Assembly: GCF_021023085.1 (NCBI RefSeq)
Contig: NZ_PGCK01000006.1
Location: 62,001-126,000, forward strand
Direction: 5' to 3'
Length of the DNA: 64,000 bases
Source: Methanooceanicella nereidis
GTDB taxonomy: Archaea > Halobacteriota > Methanocellia > Methanocellales > Methanocellaceae
The notes beneath the pieces are model-generated. The model was not told where the DNA came from and did no database searches. It was given only the letters and a program-made list of their open reading frames with translations. Of the stretch, positions 45,573-55,261 are shown one piece after another. The position numbers were made by a program, and so were the translations under genes. How positions within the stretch are numbered: the first letter of the stretch is position 1; the number at the start of each line of letters is the position of its first letter.

Positions 45573-46898
45573 CTACTGAAGCTCCAGCCCGAAATTCTTC
45601 ACTTCTTTAGATAGAGCCGCAATTACCCCGGTCAGGAATATCAGTACGCCGCACGTGACAAATAAACCTTCTAGGCTAATCTTTATCAGAACGCCCGATA
45701 ATGCCTGAGATATCGGCACAAGCCCGGTCGATGCGAAGATCGTCAGGCTCATCAGCCTCCCCATCATATCTGGAGGCGTATTTTTCTGCAGCATCGTTAT
45801 GATGACTATGCCGAGATAACCGTTGAACATCCCGAGTACGAACACTATGCCGGAGCAAACCCAGGTAGAGGTCATAAAACCTGTGATGGCAAGGCCTATG
45901 CCGAACACGCAGATGACGCCTGAAGCGATGAGCCCGATATTTTGCGGCTTGATCTTTATTACTCCTGATCCGATCAAGCCTATCAGGTTACCAAGGCCAT
46001 GGGCGGACATGATTATCCCGAAAGCAGCCGCGCCCTCTATTAGCCTGCTGTTCGCGATAGTCGGTATTCCCACTAGGAAGGGGCCGACGAACAAGAAATT
46101 TACCGCAGACAGTATGAGGAACATATAGAGTATTTTCGGAGTACCGATAACGAAGTTTATGCCTTCCCTGATCGATGACAGGATCTCGGTCATGCCTGTC
46201 GCAGAAGCCTGCGGTACGCTTACCTTCATAAGCCATAGCGATACGATCGAGATCAGGTATGTGAGCGCGTCGAAAGCGAAAGCGGCCCCGACACCCACCA
46301 TTGCCGCGGAATTGCCGCCCAGTGCCATAGAACTATTCGCGAATAAAGCTATTAATCCTCCGGCAAGAAGGGGCCCAATGAAAACGCTTATCTGGGCGGT
46401 GCCCTGTATGATGGAGTTACCGACCATCAGCTCTTCGCTTTTCACGATACGCGGCACCATGGATCCGGAAGCAGGAAGGAAAAAGCCCGATACGATACCG
46501 AATGCCAGCGATATAGCATATAGCATCCACATCTGGATGCTGCCCGTCAACACCATAGCGGCAAGCATTGCGACGAGCAGGAAACGGAGAATGTCGGAGA
46601 TGAGCATTACGGTACGCTGTGAGAACCTATCGGTAACAGCGCCGCCGAAGAGCATGAAAACGGCCCTTGGCACCCCTTCGAACGCGAGGACCAGCCCGAG
46701 CGCAAGCGGATCGCCGGTCACGAGAAGCACAAGCCATGGAAGAGCGATCATCGTGAACTGGTCGCCTATCAGCGATGTACACTGGCCAAGCCATAATAAT
46801 AGAAAATTGCGATTACGTAATACGTTTTTTGCCGGACTCCCGACATTCACGTTTTTCTGGCCTAATGAACTATCAAGGCCTTCATTTTGAAACACCAT
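45573..46898 (-). CDS. MFS transporter (probable drug/metabolite exporter)
   Basis: A 441-residue major facilitator superfamily protein with about 12 hydrophobic helices. The loop after helix 2, GGAVTDRFSQRTVMLISD, matches the family's G-x-x-x-D-R-x-x-R signature. FLLLWLGQCTSLIGDQF at the N-terminus is typical of MFS_3-type exporters. The start is placed at the second of two adjacent ATGs behind GGTGAT. It is 20 bases downstream of an ArsR-like regulator, an arrangement common for regulated efflux pumps. Substrate unknown. Confidence 0.9.
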   Translation of the reverse strand: MVFQNEGLDSSLGQKNVNVGSPAKNVLRNRNFLLLWLGQCTSLIGDQFTMIALPWLVLLVTGDPLALGLVLAFEGVPRAVFMLFGGAVTDRFSQRTVMLISDILRFLLVAMLAAMVLTGSIQMWMLYAISLAFGIVSGFFLPASGSMVPRIVKSEELMVGNSIIQGTAQISVFIGPLLAGGLIALFANSSMALGGNSAAMVGVGAAFAFDALTYLISIVSLWLMKVSVPQASATGMTEILSSIREGINFVIGTPKILYMFLILSAVNFLFVGPFLVGIPTIANSRLIEGAAAFGIIMSAHGLGNLIGLIGSGVIKIKPQNIGLIASGVICVFGIGLAITGFMTSTWVCSGIVFVLGMFNGYLGIVIITMLQKNTPPDMMGRLMSLTIFASTGLVPISQALSGVLIKISLEGLFVTCGVLIFLTGVIAALSKEVKNFGLELQ

Positions 46899-46917
46899 CA
46901 TATCACCTTTAAATAAT

Positions 46918-47655
46918 TCACTTTTTCCCCATCTTTCTCTCATTCATCCGGCCCTGAAGTTCCAGCATTTTACCGTAATTGACAAGGCTTCCGATAAAAA
47001 CATAAGGCTTCTTCTCATCGGGAGAGACCTCTCTAAGGCTGGCAGCTTTTTGTCTCAGCTCTGATAAAAATTCCAGGAATTGCCGGTACTGGGCTTCATT
47101 CAAATAGCATATCTCCATGTAAAAATCCTGGCCGAAAACATATGAATCGAAAACCTGTCTGGCTTTTTCTGGATCGTCCATTTGCGATTCCAGATAGTCG
47201 GTCATATCATGGATCATGTCAAAATTTTCTTTAGATATATCCACGCCAGTACGAAGCAATTCTATCAGGTCATGGTAAAACTTCATTTGCCCTTCAGTGC
47301 CCGCCGCGTAATTGGCCTCGACAGCGGTCACCTTCTTTTTGAACTCTTCCGATATCCTGTAGTACTTTGGAGTTATACGTCCTGCGATCTCTTGATCTTT
47401 GAAGGCTTCTTTACAGTCGACGATGACGCCTTCCATTTCGGCCAGATGCCTTGAGATCGTCGACTTGCTCTTATGTAAAGTATTACTTATCTCTGTGATA
47501 TTCAATTCTCCATGGGTAAGCAGCAGCATCAAGATCCTGAATTTTAGCTTATCTTTAAGAAGAGAGATATACTCCAGTTGCTTCTCACCGTTAGAAGATC
47601 TGATATTCGGTGTTCCGGATTGTAGTTCTGCGTTATCCATAGTTATCGTATCCAT
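46918..47655 (-). CDS. ArsR-like winged-helix transcriptional regulator
   Basis: A 245-residue regulator with an N-terminal winged helix (about 28-100: LLKDKLKFRILMLLLTHGEL, TEISNTLHKSKSTISRHLAE) and a helical C-terminal domain of about 140 residues that may bind a ligand. It has no cysteine pair of the arsenic type. It is the first gene of an operon with the MFS exporter and probably represses it. Direct repeats lie upstream. Confidence 0.88.
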   Translation of the reverse strand: MDTITMDNAELQSGTPNIRSSNGEKQLEYISLLKDKLKFRILMLLLTHGELNITEISNTLHKSKSTISRHLAEMEGVIVDCKEAFKDQEIAGRITPKYYRISEEFKKKVTAVEANYAAGTEGQMKFYHDLIELLRTGVDISKENFDMIHDMTDYLESQMDDPEKARQVFDSYVFGQDFYMEICYLNEAQYRQFLEFLSELRQKAASLREVSPDEKKPYVFIGSLVNYGKMLELQGRMNERKMGKK

Positions 47656-47670
47656 ACATGTTTGAGATAT

Positions 47671-47711
47671 AACGTTCTATTTTATGTTAAAAACAAAACG
47701 TTCTTTTTATG
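47671..47711 (-). promoter_or_regulatory. Direct-repeat candidate operator upstream of the ArsR-like gene
   Basis: AACGTTCTATTTTATG (47671-47686) and AACGTTCTTTTTATG (47697-47711) are near-identical copies spaced 26 bases start to start. A weaker GTTACGTTA follows at 47721. Position 16-56 bases upstream of the regulator start suits autoregulation. Confidence 0.5.
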
Positions 47712-48071
47712 ACTAATAATGTTACGTTATATTTATAGATTGCTGTTCAAATGATACATAGCCAGAAAAATATACCAGTACATTATGGGCTAAACATACC
47801 TACATACGCTATCTGGCTACCTACCCTTTTGCCCGATGAAATGAAAGAGATAAAAATAATTGAATACTATTTGTAAATGCAATTTTTAATAGATACGATC
47901 TCTGGATCGTAGAGCATAATAATTCCTAAAATAATAAAAATCTTAGTTAAATGTAAAATTTTACCGGATGATAACAGTATGTTCATTTCAAATCTTTATT
48001 TTAAATTCATGAGATAAAATTTTTATAAATAAACATTTATGGTTATTAGTCTAGTATTAAATGGTCTTAAT
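47712..48071. other. Divergent promoter region
   Basis: The region contains no gene. TTTTTATAAATAAAC near 48013-48026 is a likely TATA element for the plus-strand membrane protein. Confidence 0.4.
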
Positions 48072-48632
48072 ATGTCTGATTACCTAAGAGCAGTGAAATG
48101 GGGGATTTTCGGCGGGATCATCATCCTATTGGGCCTGTTACTTATTCTTGCTGCAGCATCATTCTCTGATATACTCTCCGAACAGAAAAGATCAGATATT
48201 CAATATACCGCAGACGGTAAACTTGTACCAGTACCCGCATCGGAGGATATGTGGGAGTTCATGGCCTGGGCAATATGGGGCATGTTGATCGCACTGATAA
48301 TACCAATAACAGGCGCAATGACAGTCAGGAATATTCTGCATAAAAGCGCCAATATAAAAGATAGCGTCATCATCTCTGCAATAGCAGGGGTGGTATCGGC
48401 CATTACACTTCACACTGGTGACGTCGCGATAAGAATCATAACAATATTTACTAAAAACCCTGAATACTTCGGCGCGTATTGGTCCATTAATGACGAGATA
48501 TTATGGCAACTAAACATCTACAAAGACGGATTATTAGGTATCATTATCATAGGGATGATATTATCCATTATCGGAGGACTGGCATATATAGCATATTTAA
48601 AACTCGCACATAGCGATAACATTATCAATTAA
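48072..48632 (+). CDS. Integral membrane protein of unknown function
   Basis: A 186-residue protein with about four hydrophobic helices (WGIFGGIIILLGLLLILAAA, MAWAIWGMLIALIIPITGAM, DSVIISAIAGVVSAITLH, LLGIIIIGMILSIIGGLAYI). The loop after helix 1 is charged. No family is recognised. ATG 48072 is preferred to the longest frame at 48039 because the likely TATA box near 48017 would put transcription start close to 48045. Confidence 0.7.
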   Translation: MSDYLRAVKWGIFGGIIILLGLLLILAAASFSDILSEQKRSDIQYTADGKLVPVPASEDMWEFMAWAIWGMLIALIIPITGAMTVRNILHKSANIKDSVIISAIAGVVSAITLHTGDVAIRIITIFTKNPEYFGAYWSINDEILWQLNIYKDGLLGIIIIGMILSIIGGLAYIAYLKLAHSDNIIN

Positions 48633-48696
48633 AAATTTTTCAAAAAAACGTTTAAGTATTAATATTTATGACAAATGTGCATCGGGATTATCCTGT

Positions 48697-49479
48697 TTAC
48701 GATTTTTTTATCTTTTCCCTGTCTTCCGGATAAGCCACCTGCGGCCTTTTACCTATGAACGACTTATCAATATCCTCAACCAACCCTGTAGCGATCTTTA
48801 CAGGAATACCGATAGCCATAAAATTTTCCGGCAACCAGCAATTCCCTGTCGGGTCAACTGGCCCGATGAATGCCGCATCCTTCGGCGCCTTCTCCGCCAG
48901 TCCTGCAGGGTACGTGGCGAAAGTCGCACAGGAAGGACCCCACGGCTCAAGCACAGAGAAGAACGGGTCTGTACTGTTAAAATGGATCAGGCTGCTCATG
49001 TTTCTTATCTGCTCTCCATTACCGAAACACAGGAAAGACCTTACATCGATGTTATCTTCAATATCTTCGCAAGCCTGGATAACAAGATACTTACCGGGCG
49101 GCGTTATAGTGCCGACGTTCTCCCTTGTTTTATCGAAGATATCAGGCGATGCCTTAAGGTATTCAGCCGCACCGTCCCGAAACTGGCTGGAACCGGTCGA
49201 TACAAAATACCTGATAAACGGCGGGGACTTCATAAAACCAAGCCATGCGGAGCCTCCGAAACAGCTTCCCTTTAACGTCTCTTTGCCAATATACAGCGGA
49301 GGCATATCATCGTTCACTGCGGCCATAAGCATCGCTTTAGCTACGCACCTATCCGCTTCGGTCGTAGGGATACCACCCTCCGGCACCGTTTCCGAGCCAT
49401 AGATACATAATGGCCTGACAGTAAGCCTGCCTGCCCTGGCCAAATTCTCTCCTATAATCTTGATCGATATATGAGTCAT
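48697..49479 (-). CDS. DUF169 family protein
   Basis: The 260-residue protein matches the DUF169 family by RPLCIYGSETVPEGG, KGSCFGGSAWLGFM and the C-terminal GIPVKIATGLVEDIDKSFIG. Members are common in methanogens and other anaerobes and of unknown function; conserved cysteines (near 30, 44, 73) could bind a metal or cofactor. The gene is monocistronic and divergent from the HTH-cupin gene. Confidence 0.85.
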   Translation of the reverse strand: MTHISIKIIGENLARAGRLTVRPLCIYGSETVPEGGIPTTEADRCVAKAMLMAAVNDDMPPLYIGKETLKGSCFGGSAWLGFMKSPPFIRYFVSTGSSQFRDGAAEYLKASPDIFDKTRENVGTITPPGKYLVIQACEDIEDNIDVRSFLCFGNGEQIRNMSSLIHFNSTDPFFSVLEPWGPSCATFATYPAGLAEKAPKDAAFIGPVDPTGNCWLPENFMAIGIPVKIATGLVEDIDKSFIGKRPQVAYPEDREKIKKS

Positions 49480-49889
49480 TATTATGTCCCCATATTTTTA
49501 AAGAACGATCGATTAAATAGATTTTACCTTTGAGCAAAATTGTGACGTATAATAATAGTCAGAATATCTTACCATATAAGCGCATAATCAGCGATATTTT
49601 CAGAAATAAAATATTATTCATCGGTAAATGAGGCCATAAGCGACCGGATGGTTAAAGCATAATCATGATAATTGATTCTATTGCATTTATAACGATTATA
49701 CCAGAAGTCTTAAATTAATGAAGGATATACACAATTTCCGATATACCAAAGAGTATTTACATCGTTTACACCTCTAAATAAACCAGATAAAAAATAACCG
49801 AACAAAGCCTTAACACTGACTTTAATAATCATAAAGGTCCATACTGATACGAAATAAAGATAATAGATTTGTTCAAGAGGATAGATCAC
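49480..49889. other. Divergent intergenic region, no gene seen
   Basis: AT-rich, with TATA-like stretches (TTAAATAGATTTT near 49513, and ATAATTGATT near 49668). No hairpin or reading frame of note was seen. Confidence 0.35.
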
Positions 49890-50447
49890 ATGCAGGAAAA
49901 GATCAAAGAAGTGGCAGAAAGGGTGAGAGAGCTCAGGGATATTCTTAACATCAGCTTAGAGGACATGTCGTCCTACCTCAGGATAAGCCCGGAGAAATAC
50001 CTGAGATACGAAAAGGGCGAGGAAGACATTCCGGCCAGCATCTTATACGAGATCTCCCACAAGCTCGGCGTGGAGATGAGCATTCTTCTTACGGGCGAAG
50101 CGCCGAGGATGCACTATTTCACCGTGACCAGAAAGGGACAGGGAGTTAGCGTCGAAAGGAGGAAGCAGTACAAATACCAGAACCTGGCCTCCAATTTCAT
50201 CAACAAAAAAGCCGAGCCCTTCATCGTGACGGTGGAGCCGAAGCCCGAAACCTCCGGGATCCAGACCAACTCGCATCCCGGCCAGGAATTCAACTACATT
50301 CTGGAAGGCAGCCTCAAGCTGATCATCAAAGATAACGAGTTCATCCTTGAGGAAGGCGATTCCATCTATTTCGATTCGGGCTGCGAACATGCAATGGTAG
50401 CCCTCGGGAACAAGCCGGCTCGCTTTTTGGCCATAATCATGGGATAA
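49890..50447 (+). CDS. HTH-cupin transcriptional regulator
   Basis: A 185-residue protein with an XRE-type helix-turn-helix (about 10-65: [20 protein letters not shown]) and a C-terminal cupin domain (about 110-185: [37 protein letters not shown]). Such proteins often sense a small acid or metabolite. It lies 51 bases upstream of the acyl-CoA synthetase gene on the same strand and probably regulates it. ATG 49890 is favoured over 49869. Confidence 0.9.
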   Translation: MQEKIKEVAERVRELRDILNISLEDMSSYLRISPEKYLRYEKGEEDIPASILYEISHKLGVEMSILLTGEAPRMHYFTVTRKGQGVSVERRKQYKYQNLASNFINKKAEPFIVTVEPKPETSGIQTNSHPGQEFNYILEGSLKLIIKDNEFILEEGDSIYFDSGCEHAMVALGNKPARFLAIIMG

Positions 50448-50498
50448 AACAGGGTATTGAGAGAAAAGAGGTTATAAAGCTGATAAATGGAGTAAAAT

Positions 50499-52163
50499 AT
50501 GTCACTACTTGACAGGTTCTTATACAAAACGGAATTTGAATCATATAAAGATTTCATAGAAAATTACCGCGTAAAGGTCCCGGAAAACTTCAACTTCGCC
50601 TTTGACGTGGTAGACGTTATCGCACAGGAGACTCCGGACAAGATCGCCCTGATATGGTGCGACGATAATGATGCCGAGAAGATCATTACCTTCGCAGATA
50701 TGAAACTCATGAGCGACAGGGCGGCTAACTTCTTTAAAAACCTGGGAATAAAGAAAGGCGACGGAGTAATGGTAGCCCTTAAGGGAAGGTACGAGTTCTG
50801 GTATTGTATCCTCGGCCTTCATAAGATCGGCGCTATCACCATTCCGGCGACACACATGCTCACCAAAAAAGACCTGGTGTACAGGATCGAGCTGGCTGAT
50901 ATTAAAATGGTCGTGGCCGCCGACGATAAGTCGCTCATCAAGTCAGTGGACGAGGCGCAAAAAGACTGCGCCGATATTCTTAAAATAAAGGCAGTCGTTA
51001 ACGGAAAACATGACGGCTGGATAGACTTTGACAGCGAGATCGAAAAGGCCGGTGACGATTTTGTGCGGCCGTCCGGGAACGAGGCAGTGAAAAACGAGGA
51101 TGTATCCCTGCTTTACTTTACTTCAGGCACTACAAGCCTGCCAAAGATGGTGATACACAACTTCGTTTACCCTCTAGGCCACATGCTTACGGCAAAATAC
51201 TGGCAGAACGTCATCGACGACGGGCTCCACTTCACGGTAGCTGACACCGGATGGGCGAAAGCGGTATGGGGTAAAATATACGGCCAGTGGATAGCAGGCA
51301 CGGCGGTCTTCGTTTACGATTACGAGGTCTTCAATCCTCAAAAGCTGTTAAAGAAGCTCGAGCAGTACAAGGTCACGACATTCTGTGCCCCGCCGACGAT
51401 ATACAGGTTCATGATCAACGAGGATATGACCAAATTCGATTTCTCTAACCTGAAATACTGTGTCGTGGCAGGCGAGCCCCTTAACCCCGAAGTATATAAT
51501 AAGTTCCTGAAATACACAGGGCTAAAGCTCATGGAAGGGTTCGGGCAGACAGAAATGACCGTAGCAGTTGCCACATATCCATGGATAGATCCCAAGCCCG
51601 GCTCGATGGGCAAACCTTCGCCCGGATACAATATCGAGCTTATCAACTTAGACGGAAAACCCTGCGAGGTAGGCGAAGAGGGCGAGATAGTCATCAATAC
51701 CGTCAAAGGGATACCTGTGGGGTTATTTGACGGGTACTATCGCGATGAAAAGAAAACGTCGTCTGTCTGGAATAACGGATATTACCATACTGGCGACATG
51801 GCCTGGATGGATGAGGACGGCTACCTGTGGTTCGTGGGCAGGTCTGACGACGTCATAAAGAGCTCCGGCTACAGGATCGGCCCGTTCGAGGTCGAGAGCG
51901 CCCTTATACAGCACCCTGCGGTCATAGAGTGCGCTATCACAGCAGTGCCTGACGAGATCAGAGGACAGGTAGTCAAGGCCACGGTCGTTCTTAGAAAAGG
52001 CTATGAGCCCGGCGATGCCCTCAGAAAGGAGCTTCAGGACCATGTGAAAAAGGTCACTGCGCCGTATAAGTATCCCAGGATCGTGGAGTTCGTCCCGGCG
52101 CTTCCCAAGACCATCAGCGGCAAGATCCGCAGGGTGGAGATCAGGGACAAGGATAAAAAGTAA
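50499..52163 (+). CDS. AMP-forming acyl-CoA synthetase (medium-chain type)
   Basis: A 554-residue ANL-superfamily enzyme that activates a carboxylic acid with ATP and CoA. The P-loop-like motif is [13 protein letters not shown]5 is EGFGQTEM, the hinge aspartate motif is [14 protein letters not shown], and the catalytic lysine lies in [12 protein letters not shown]. The N-terminal segment [17 protein letters not shown] resembles the Methanosarcina acetivorans medium-chain acyl-CoA synthetase, which prefers branched short acids. It is preceded by its likely regulator. The true substrate is inference. Confidence 0.92.
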   Translation: MSLLDRFLYKTEFESYKDFIENYRVKVPENFNFAFDVVDVIAQETPDKIALIWCDDNDAEKIITFADMKLMSDRAANFFKNLGIKKGDGVMVALKGRYEFWYCILGLHKIGAITIPATHMLTKKDLVYRIELADIKMVVAADDKSLIKSVDEAQKDCADILKIKAVVNGKHDGWIDFDSEIEKAGDDFVRPSGNEAVKNEDVSLLYFTSGTTSLPKMVIHNFVYPLGHMLTAKYWQNVIDDGLHFTVADTGWAKAVWGKIYGQWIAGTAVFVYDYEVFNPQKLLKKLEQYKVTTFCAPPTIYRFMINEDMTKFDFSNLKYCVVAGEPLNPEVYNKFLKYTGLKLMEGFGQTEMTVAVATYPWIDPKPGSMGKPSPGYNIELINLDGKPCEVGEEGEIVINTVKGIPVGLFDGYYRDEKKTSSVWNNGYYHTGDMAWMDEDGYLWFVGRSDDVIKSSGYRIGPFEVESALIQHPAVIECAITAVPDEIRGQVVKATVVLRKGYEPGDALRKELQDHVKKVTAPYKYPRIVEFVPALPKTISGKIRRVEIRDKDKK

Positions 52164-52184
52164 AGTGGATAATGATGCATGCTG

Positions 52185-52217
52185 CCGTCGTAGAGACGCA
52201 TGACGTTTCTACGATGG
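52185..52217 (+). terminator. Stem-loop after the acyl-CoA synthetase gene
   Basis: CCGTCGTAGA (52185-52194) pairs with TCTACGATGG (52208-52217) with one G-T pair, around a 13-base loop. No long T run follows directly, so it may be a stability element rather than a terminator. Confidence 0.45.
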
Positions 52218-52444
52218 TTAACCTGTATGTATCCTGGATACCAGACTTTTTTAAGTGTCGATAAATTTTGCTAAAAAACAAATCTTCTCGGGATAATTAA
52301 TAAAGTATTATATCGGATTGTAGGTAAACATTGAATGTGTCTATTATTTTATGATTCATACATGTACATTAAGGCCGTAATGTAGAATTTACATAATAAT
52401 TGTGACATTATCCTCATTAGATAATTTATAACATATTATGTGTT

Positions 52445-52768
52445 TTACCTGATCGGCCATTCGCATATTAGCTTACCGTTAAGTAATTTTTCTAGCGCCA
52501 GGTCAACGTCGCCTTCAACACCCTTGTAGACCATCATACCGTTTCCCAGTAAAGTGTTCAGCGAGTCATCATCTATGTCGTAAGTAATGAGATGCGTTAC
52601 GCCTCGCTCTCGAACGACGTCGGTCGCAGGCCTGCATTCTTCACTTTCATCCTTAAATGTCAGCTTGCCCGCTATCTGGTTGTCCCGGATATAGAAAAGA
52701 ACGAACTCCGATGCCTTGTCGAAGTTTTCTGATATCATATCATTATACTTCGGTATGCAGACCTTCAT
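52445..52768 (-). CDS. MTH1175/NifX-like protein (dinitrogenase Fe-Mo cofactor domain)
   Basis: A 107-residue single-domain protein of the NifB/NifX C-terminal family: MKVCIPKYNDMISENFDKAS, FVLFYIRD and RGVTHLITYDI. Members bind metal-cluster intermediates or regulate them. There is no nif cluster here, so it is one of the orphan copies common in methanogens. A second one is at 60391. ATG 52768 follows GGTGGG. Confidence 0.85.
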   Translation of the reverse strand: MKVCIPKYNDMISENFDKASEFVLFYIRDNQIAGKLTFKDESEECRPATDVVRERGVTHLITYDIDDDSLNTLLGNGMMVYKGVEGDVDLALEKLLNGKLICEWPIR

Positions 52769-53234
52769 AATACCCACCCAATAAAATATTTGGATAATTT
52801 AATAATAATACTTTGGCCCGGATAAGTGGATATGATCAGAATCAATAAATAGATAGATTGAATCATAATGAACATACAGACATCCATGATCGGATTCTGG
52901 AAAGGCCCATTTTCACAGCAATATTACCAGTATAGACTGCCAAAAAATGATTTAAGGTTACATACCACCAATTTTAGAACGTACAATAAGGTCGAATAGA
53001 CCTATTAATTACTATTGGAAAATGACCGCCGCATACAAGATACGCAAAAACACTTTTCTCGACATCATAAAAGAGTTACATCGGCCATCTCTACGGGTAC
53101 TGAACACTGATAAAAGCTTACTATTGGCCTTGCTATAAAATTATTTTAAACCCGGACTTTCAATTTTTTTTAATGATTATTTGATGTTAAAAATAATAAA
53201 TTACTGTACTTTTTATAAAAATGGTGAATGATAA
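52769..53234. other. Intergenic region between NifX-like and FAS1 genes
   Basis: About 465 bases. A small hairpin AGGTC-GAATA-GACCT lies near 52989-53003. A 38-codon frame at 53023 (starting MTAAYKIRKNTFLD) is present but lacks a ribosome-binding site and is not called. TACTTTTTATAAA near 53207 is a TATA candidate for the FAS1 gene. Confidence 0.35.
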
Positions 53235-54323
53235 ATGGCAGATATTAGAAAGATACTGGCAATACTCATATTATTGACACTGATATTTGGGTTTGCTTTA
53301 CCGGTTATTGCCCAGACGTCGGTGCAGAATACTATGCTCGAAAATCTGGCGGCCAATAAAGAATTCTCCACCCTGGCTACAGCCATAAGAGCTGCAGGCC
53401 TGGATAAAGTATTGAGCGGAATGGAATCCTACACATTGTTCGCGCCGAACAATGCCGCGTTCGACAAGTTCCCGAAAGAATCGATCAGCGCCCTGGTAAA
53501 CGATAAAACAAAACTTGGCGAACTGCTGAAGTACCATGTCGTCCCGGGTAAATTGACTTACGCGGACCTCTCAAAAATGACAGAGATCAAGACTGTCGAC
53601 GGAAAGACATTGCCCATAGGCAGGCAGGACGGGATGGTCACTGTCGACGGAACAAAATTAATGGGACCGGGCATTGAAAGCAAGAACGGCATGATATACC
53701 CGATAAGCAACGTGATGACCCCGCCGGGCTTCGCTATGCCGCAGGTCGCAAGGTCCACCGGGATAGAGATGGGATGGCTTCCATGGTTGCTTGGTGCTCT
53801 TGGACTGGGATTGATCGCGCTGTACTTCTTGACCCGTGCCGGAAGAAAGGGTTATGAAGCTCCTGAAGCAGCATATGAAAAAGAGAGAGTAAAGGAGCGT
53901 GTAAAGCCCTGGTCGGAAGAGACGGAGAGAGCTGAAGAAACGATGAAGAGAGTCAAAGAGTCAGTCTCGGCTTACCGCGAGCCTTCGATATCCGATATCA
54001 CTAATATCGCCAGGAACCTCGAATTGCCGCTTGCAGGCGATTCGCTGGCAGGGCTGAATAAGCTCATCAGCAACGGCGTATTCAGCGATAAGCAGGATTT
54101 CCTTAGCTTCCTGGTAAAGAGCTATTTCCAAAACGACGTGGGTTCCATGATGGCAGGCGGTAAAGAGCCGGGCATATCCTCGATAATGGACATCATTGAC
54201 AAGACAGGGATAGCCAGAGGATTTTTGGATAGCGATATTAAGAAATACATAGTGCCGCTTTTAATGGCCGGGTTCACAGCAGTATACAATTACCTCCGGA
54301 AGCCAGCAGTTAAGCCGGCTTAA
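53235..54323 (+). CDS. Fasciclin (FAS1) domain membrane protein
   Basis: The 362-residue protein begins with a signal peptide (ILAILILLTLIFGFALPVIA). A FAS1 domain follows (about 30-160), with YTLFAPNNAAFDKFP and LLKYHVVPGKLTYADL. A membrane helix (WLPWLLGALGLGLIALYFLT) comes next, then a charged segment and a C-terminal helical domain of about 100 residues that would lie in the cytoplasm and ends in KPAVKPA. FAS1 domains act in cell adhesion. The combination with a cytoplasmic domain is unusual and suggests signalling or attachment to an inner component. Confidence 0.85.
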   Translation: MADIRKILAILILLTLIFGFALPVIAQTSVQNTMLENLAANKEFSTLATAIRAAGLDKVLSGMESYTLFAPNNAAFDKFPKESISALVNDKTKLGELLKYHVVPGKLTYADLSKMTEIKTVDGKTLPIGRQDGMVTVDGTKLMGPGIESKNGMIYPISNVMTPPGFAMPQVARSTGIEMGWLPWLLGALGLGLIALYFLTRAGRKGYEAPEAAYEKERVKERVKPWSEETERAEETMKRVKESVSAYREPSISDITNIARNLELPLAGDSLAGLNKLISNGVFSDKQDFLSFLVKSYFQNDVGSMMAGGKEPGISSIMDIIDKTGIARGFLDSDIKKYIVPLLMAGFTAVYNYLRKPAVKPA

Positions 54324-54542
54324 AATTTTTTTTCATTATTTTTTATTACCATGACAATATCCTGTACTCATTCTACCCGGATGTCAAAAAGATAACAGGC
54401 GCTTGCCATGCATAGAATCAATCCCTGCTGGATCATGCTGTCAAGTTCAGCCTGTGATGATGGGCTGCTTTTGGAATATATGATAAATGCTTGCCTTTTT
54501 ACCAGTTAAATTATTATAGGTATACAAAAATCAAATATATTT

Positions 54543-55112
54543 ATGACAGATGTGCTGGTCTTACTGGAAAAAGGAGATATGTTCGGCCCGGTATTGCGCA
54601 GTTATGGCTATAACAGCCAGCCTATCGTTCCCAATGCTTTCGGGTCTCAGTTCTGCCCTCCGGTAAAACTACTGATCGTTCCGGCAGGGTTCCCTCGTCC
54701 GAATTTTTACTCTTTTCTCCGATCCACACTTGAACGTAACAAAGACAGGATCGACAATTTTGTAAGGAATGGTGGAATAGTGTTTTCATACGGAGCGCTC
54801 ATGGAAGAATATACCTATGACTGGCTTCCGGTGAACGTCAAATATTGTTCCGACCCTAAAAAACAGAGCGTTAAGACCATAAATGTGGACAGCCCCGCAG
54901 CTATGATATTTGAGCAGGGGGTGCAGGGATGTGACGGATACCTGAAGGAATTTGACGGCGAGAAAATAATGGCCTCTGAAGACGATAAAGCGGTCCTGGT
55001 CCATAAACAATTGGGAGACGGGCATATCATAGTTTCGGGGATGTACGATTTTCCCGGAAAAAGGTTCATCGACTGGGCTTGTTCGCCTGATAGAAAGCCG
55101 GTTAAGATATGA
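54543..55112 (+). CDS. Conserved hypothetical protein, possible glutamine-amidotransferase-like fold
   Basis: The product has 189 residues. It has the layout of a class I glutamine-amidotransferase-like or ThuA-like fold: VKLLIVPAGFP, then NFVRNGGIVFSYGA, then GDGHIIVSGMYDFPGKRF. A canonical nucleophile cysteine is not evident, so it is probably a non-enzymatic member. It is monocistronic and convergent with the CDGSH gene across a foldback repeat. Confidence 0.65.
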   Translation: MTDVLVLLEKGDMFGPVLRSYGYNSQPIVPNAFGSQFCPPVKLLIVPAGFPRPNFYSFLRSTLERNKDRIDNFVRNGGIVFSYGALMEEYTYDWLPVNVKYCSDPKKQSVKTINVDSPAAMIFEQGVQGCDGYLKEFDGEKIMASEDDKAVLVHKQLGDGHIIVSGMYDFPGKRFIDWACSPDRKPVKI

Positions 55113-55261
55113 TGTTCTTTTTTGTGTTCATCAGAGCTTATACTTTTAAAGAACTTAAACATTAATATATTGATTTTTTATTTTTGAGCGTATTTAGGGA
55201 TTTTTTAAAAGTATGATCATCTTCAAAAGAAATCCTTAATGTACCTGACTCGCCTTTGTGC

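Noticed and set aside
46159-46890. 243-codon plus-strand frame opposite the MFS gene
   Set aside because: Shadow of the transporter gene; the MFS frame has all family motifs.
53023-53139. 38-codon frame upstream of the FAS1 gene
   Set aside because: No ribosome-binding site, no recognisable feature, short enough to occur by chance.
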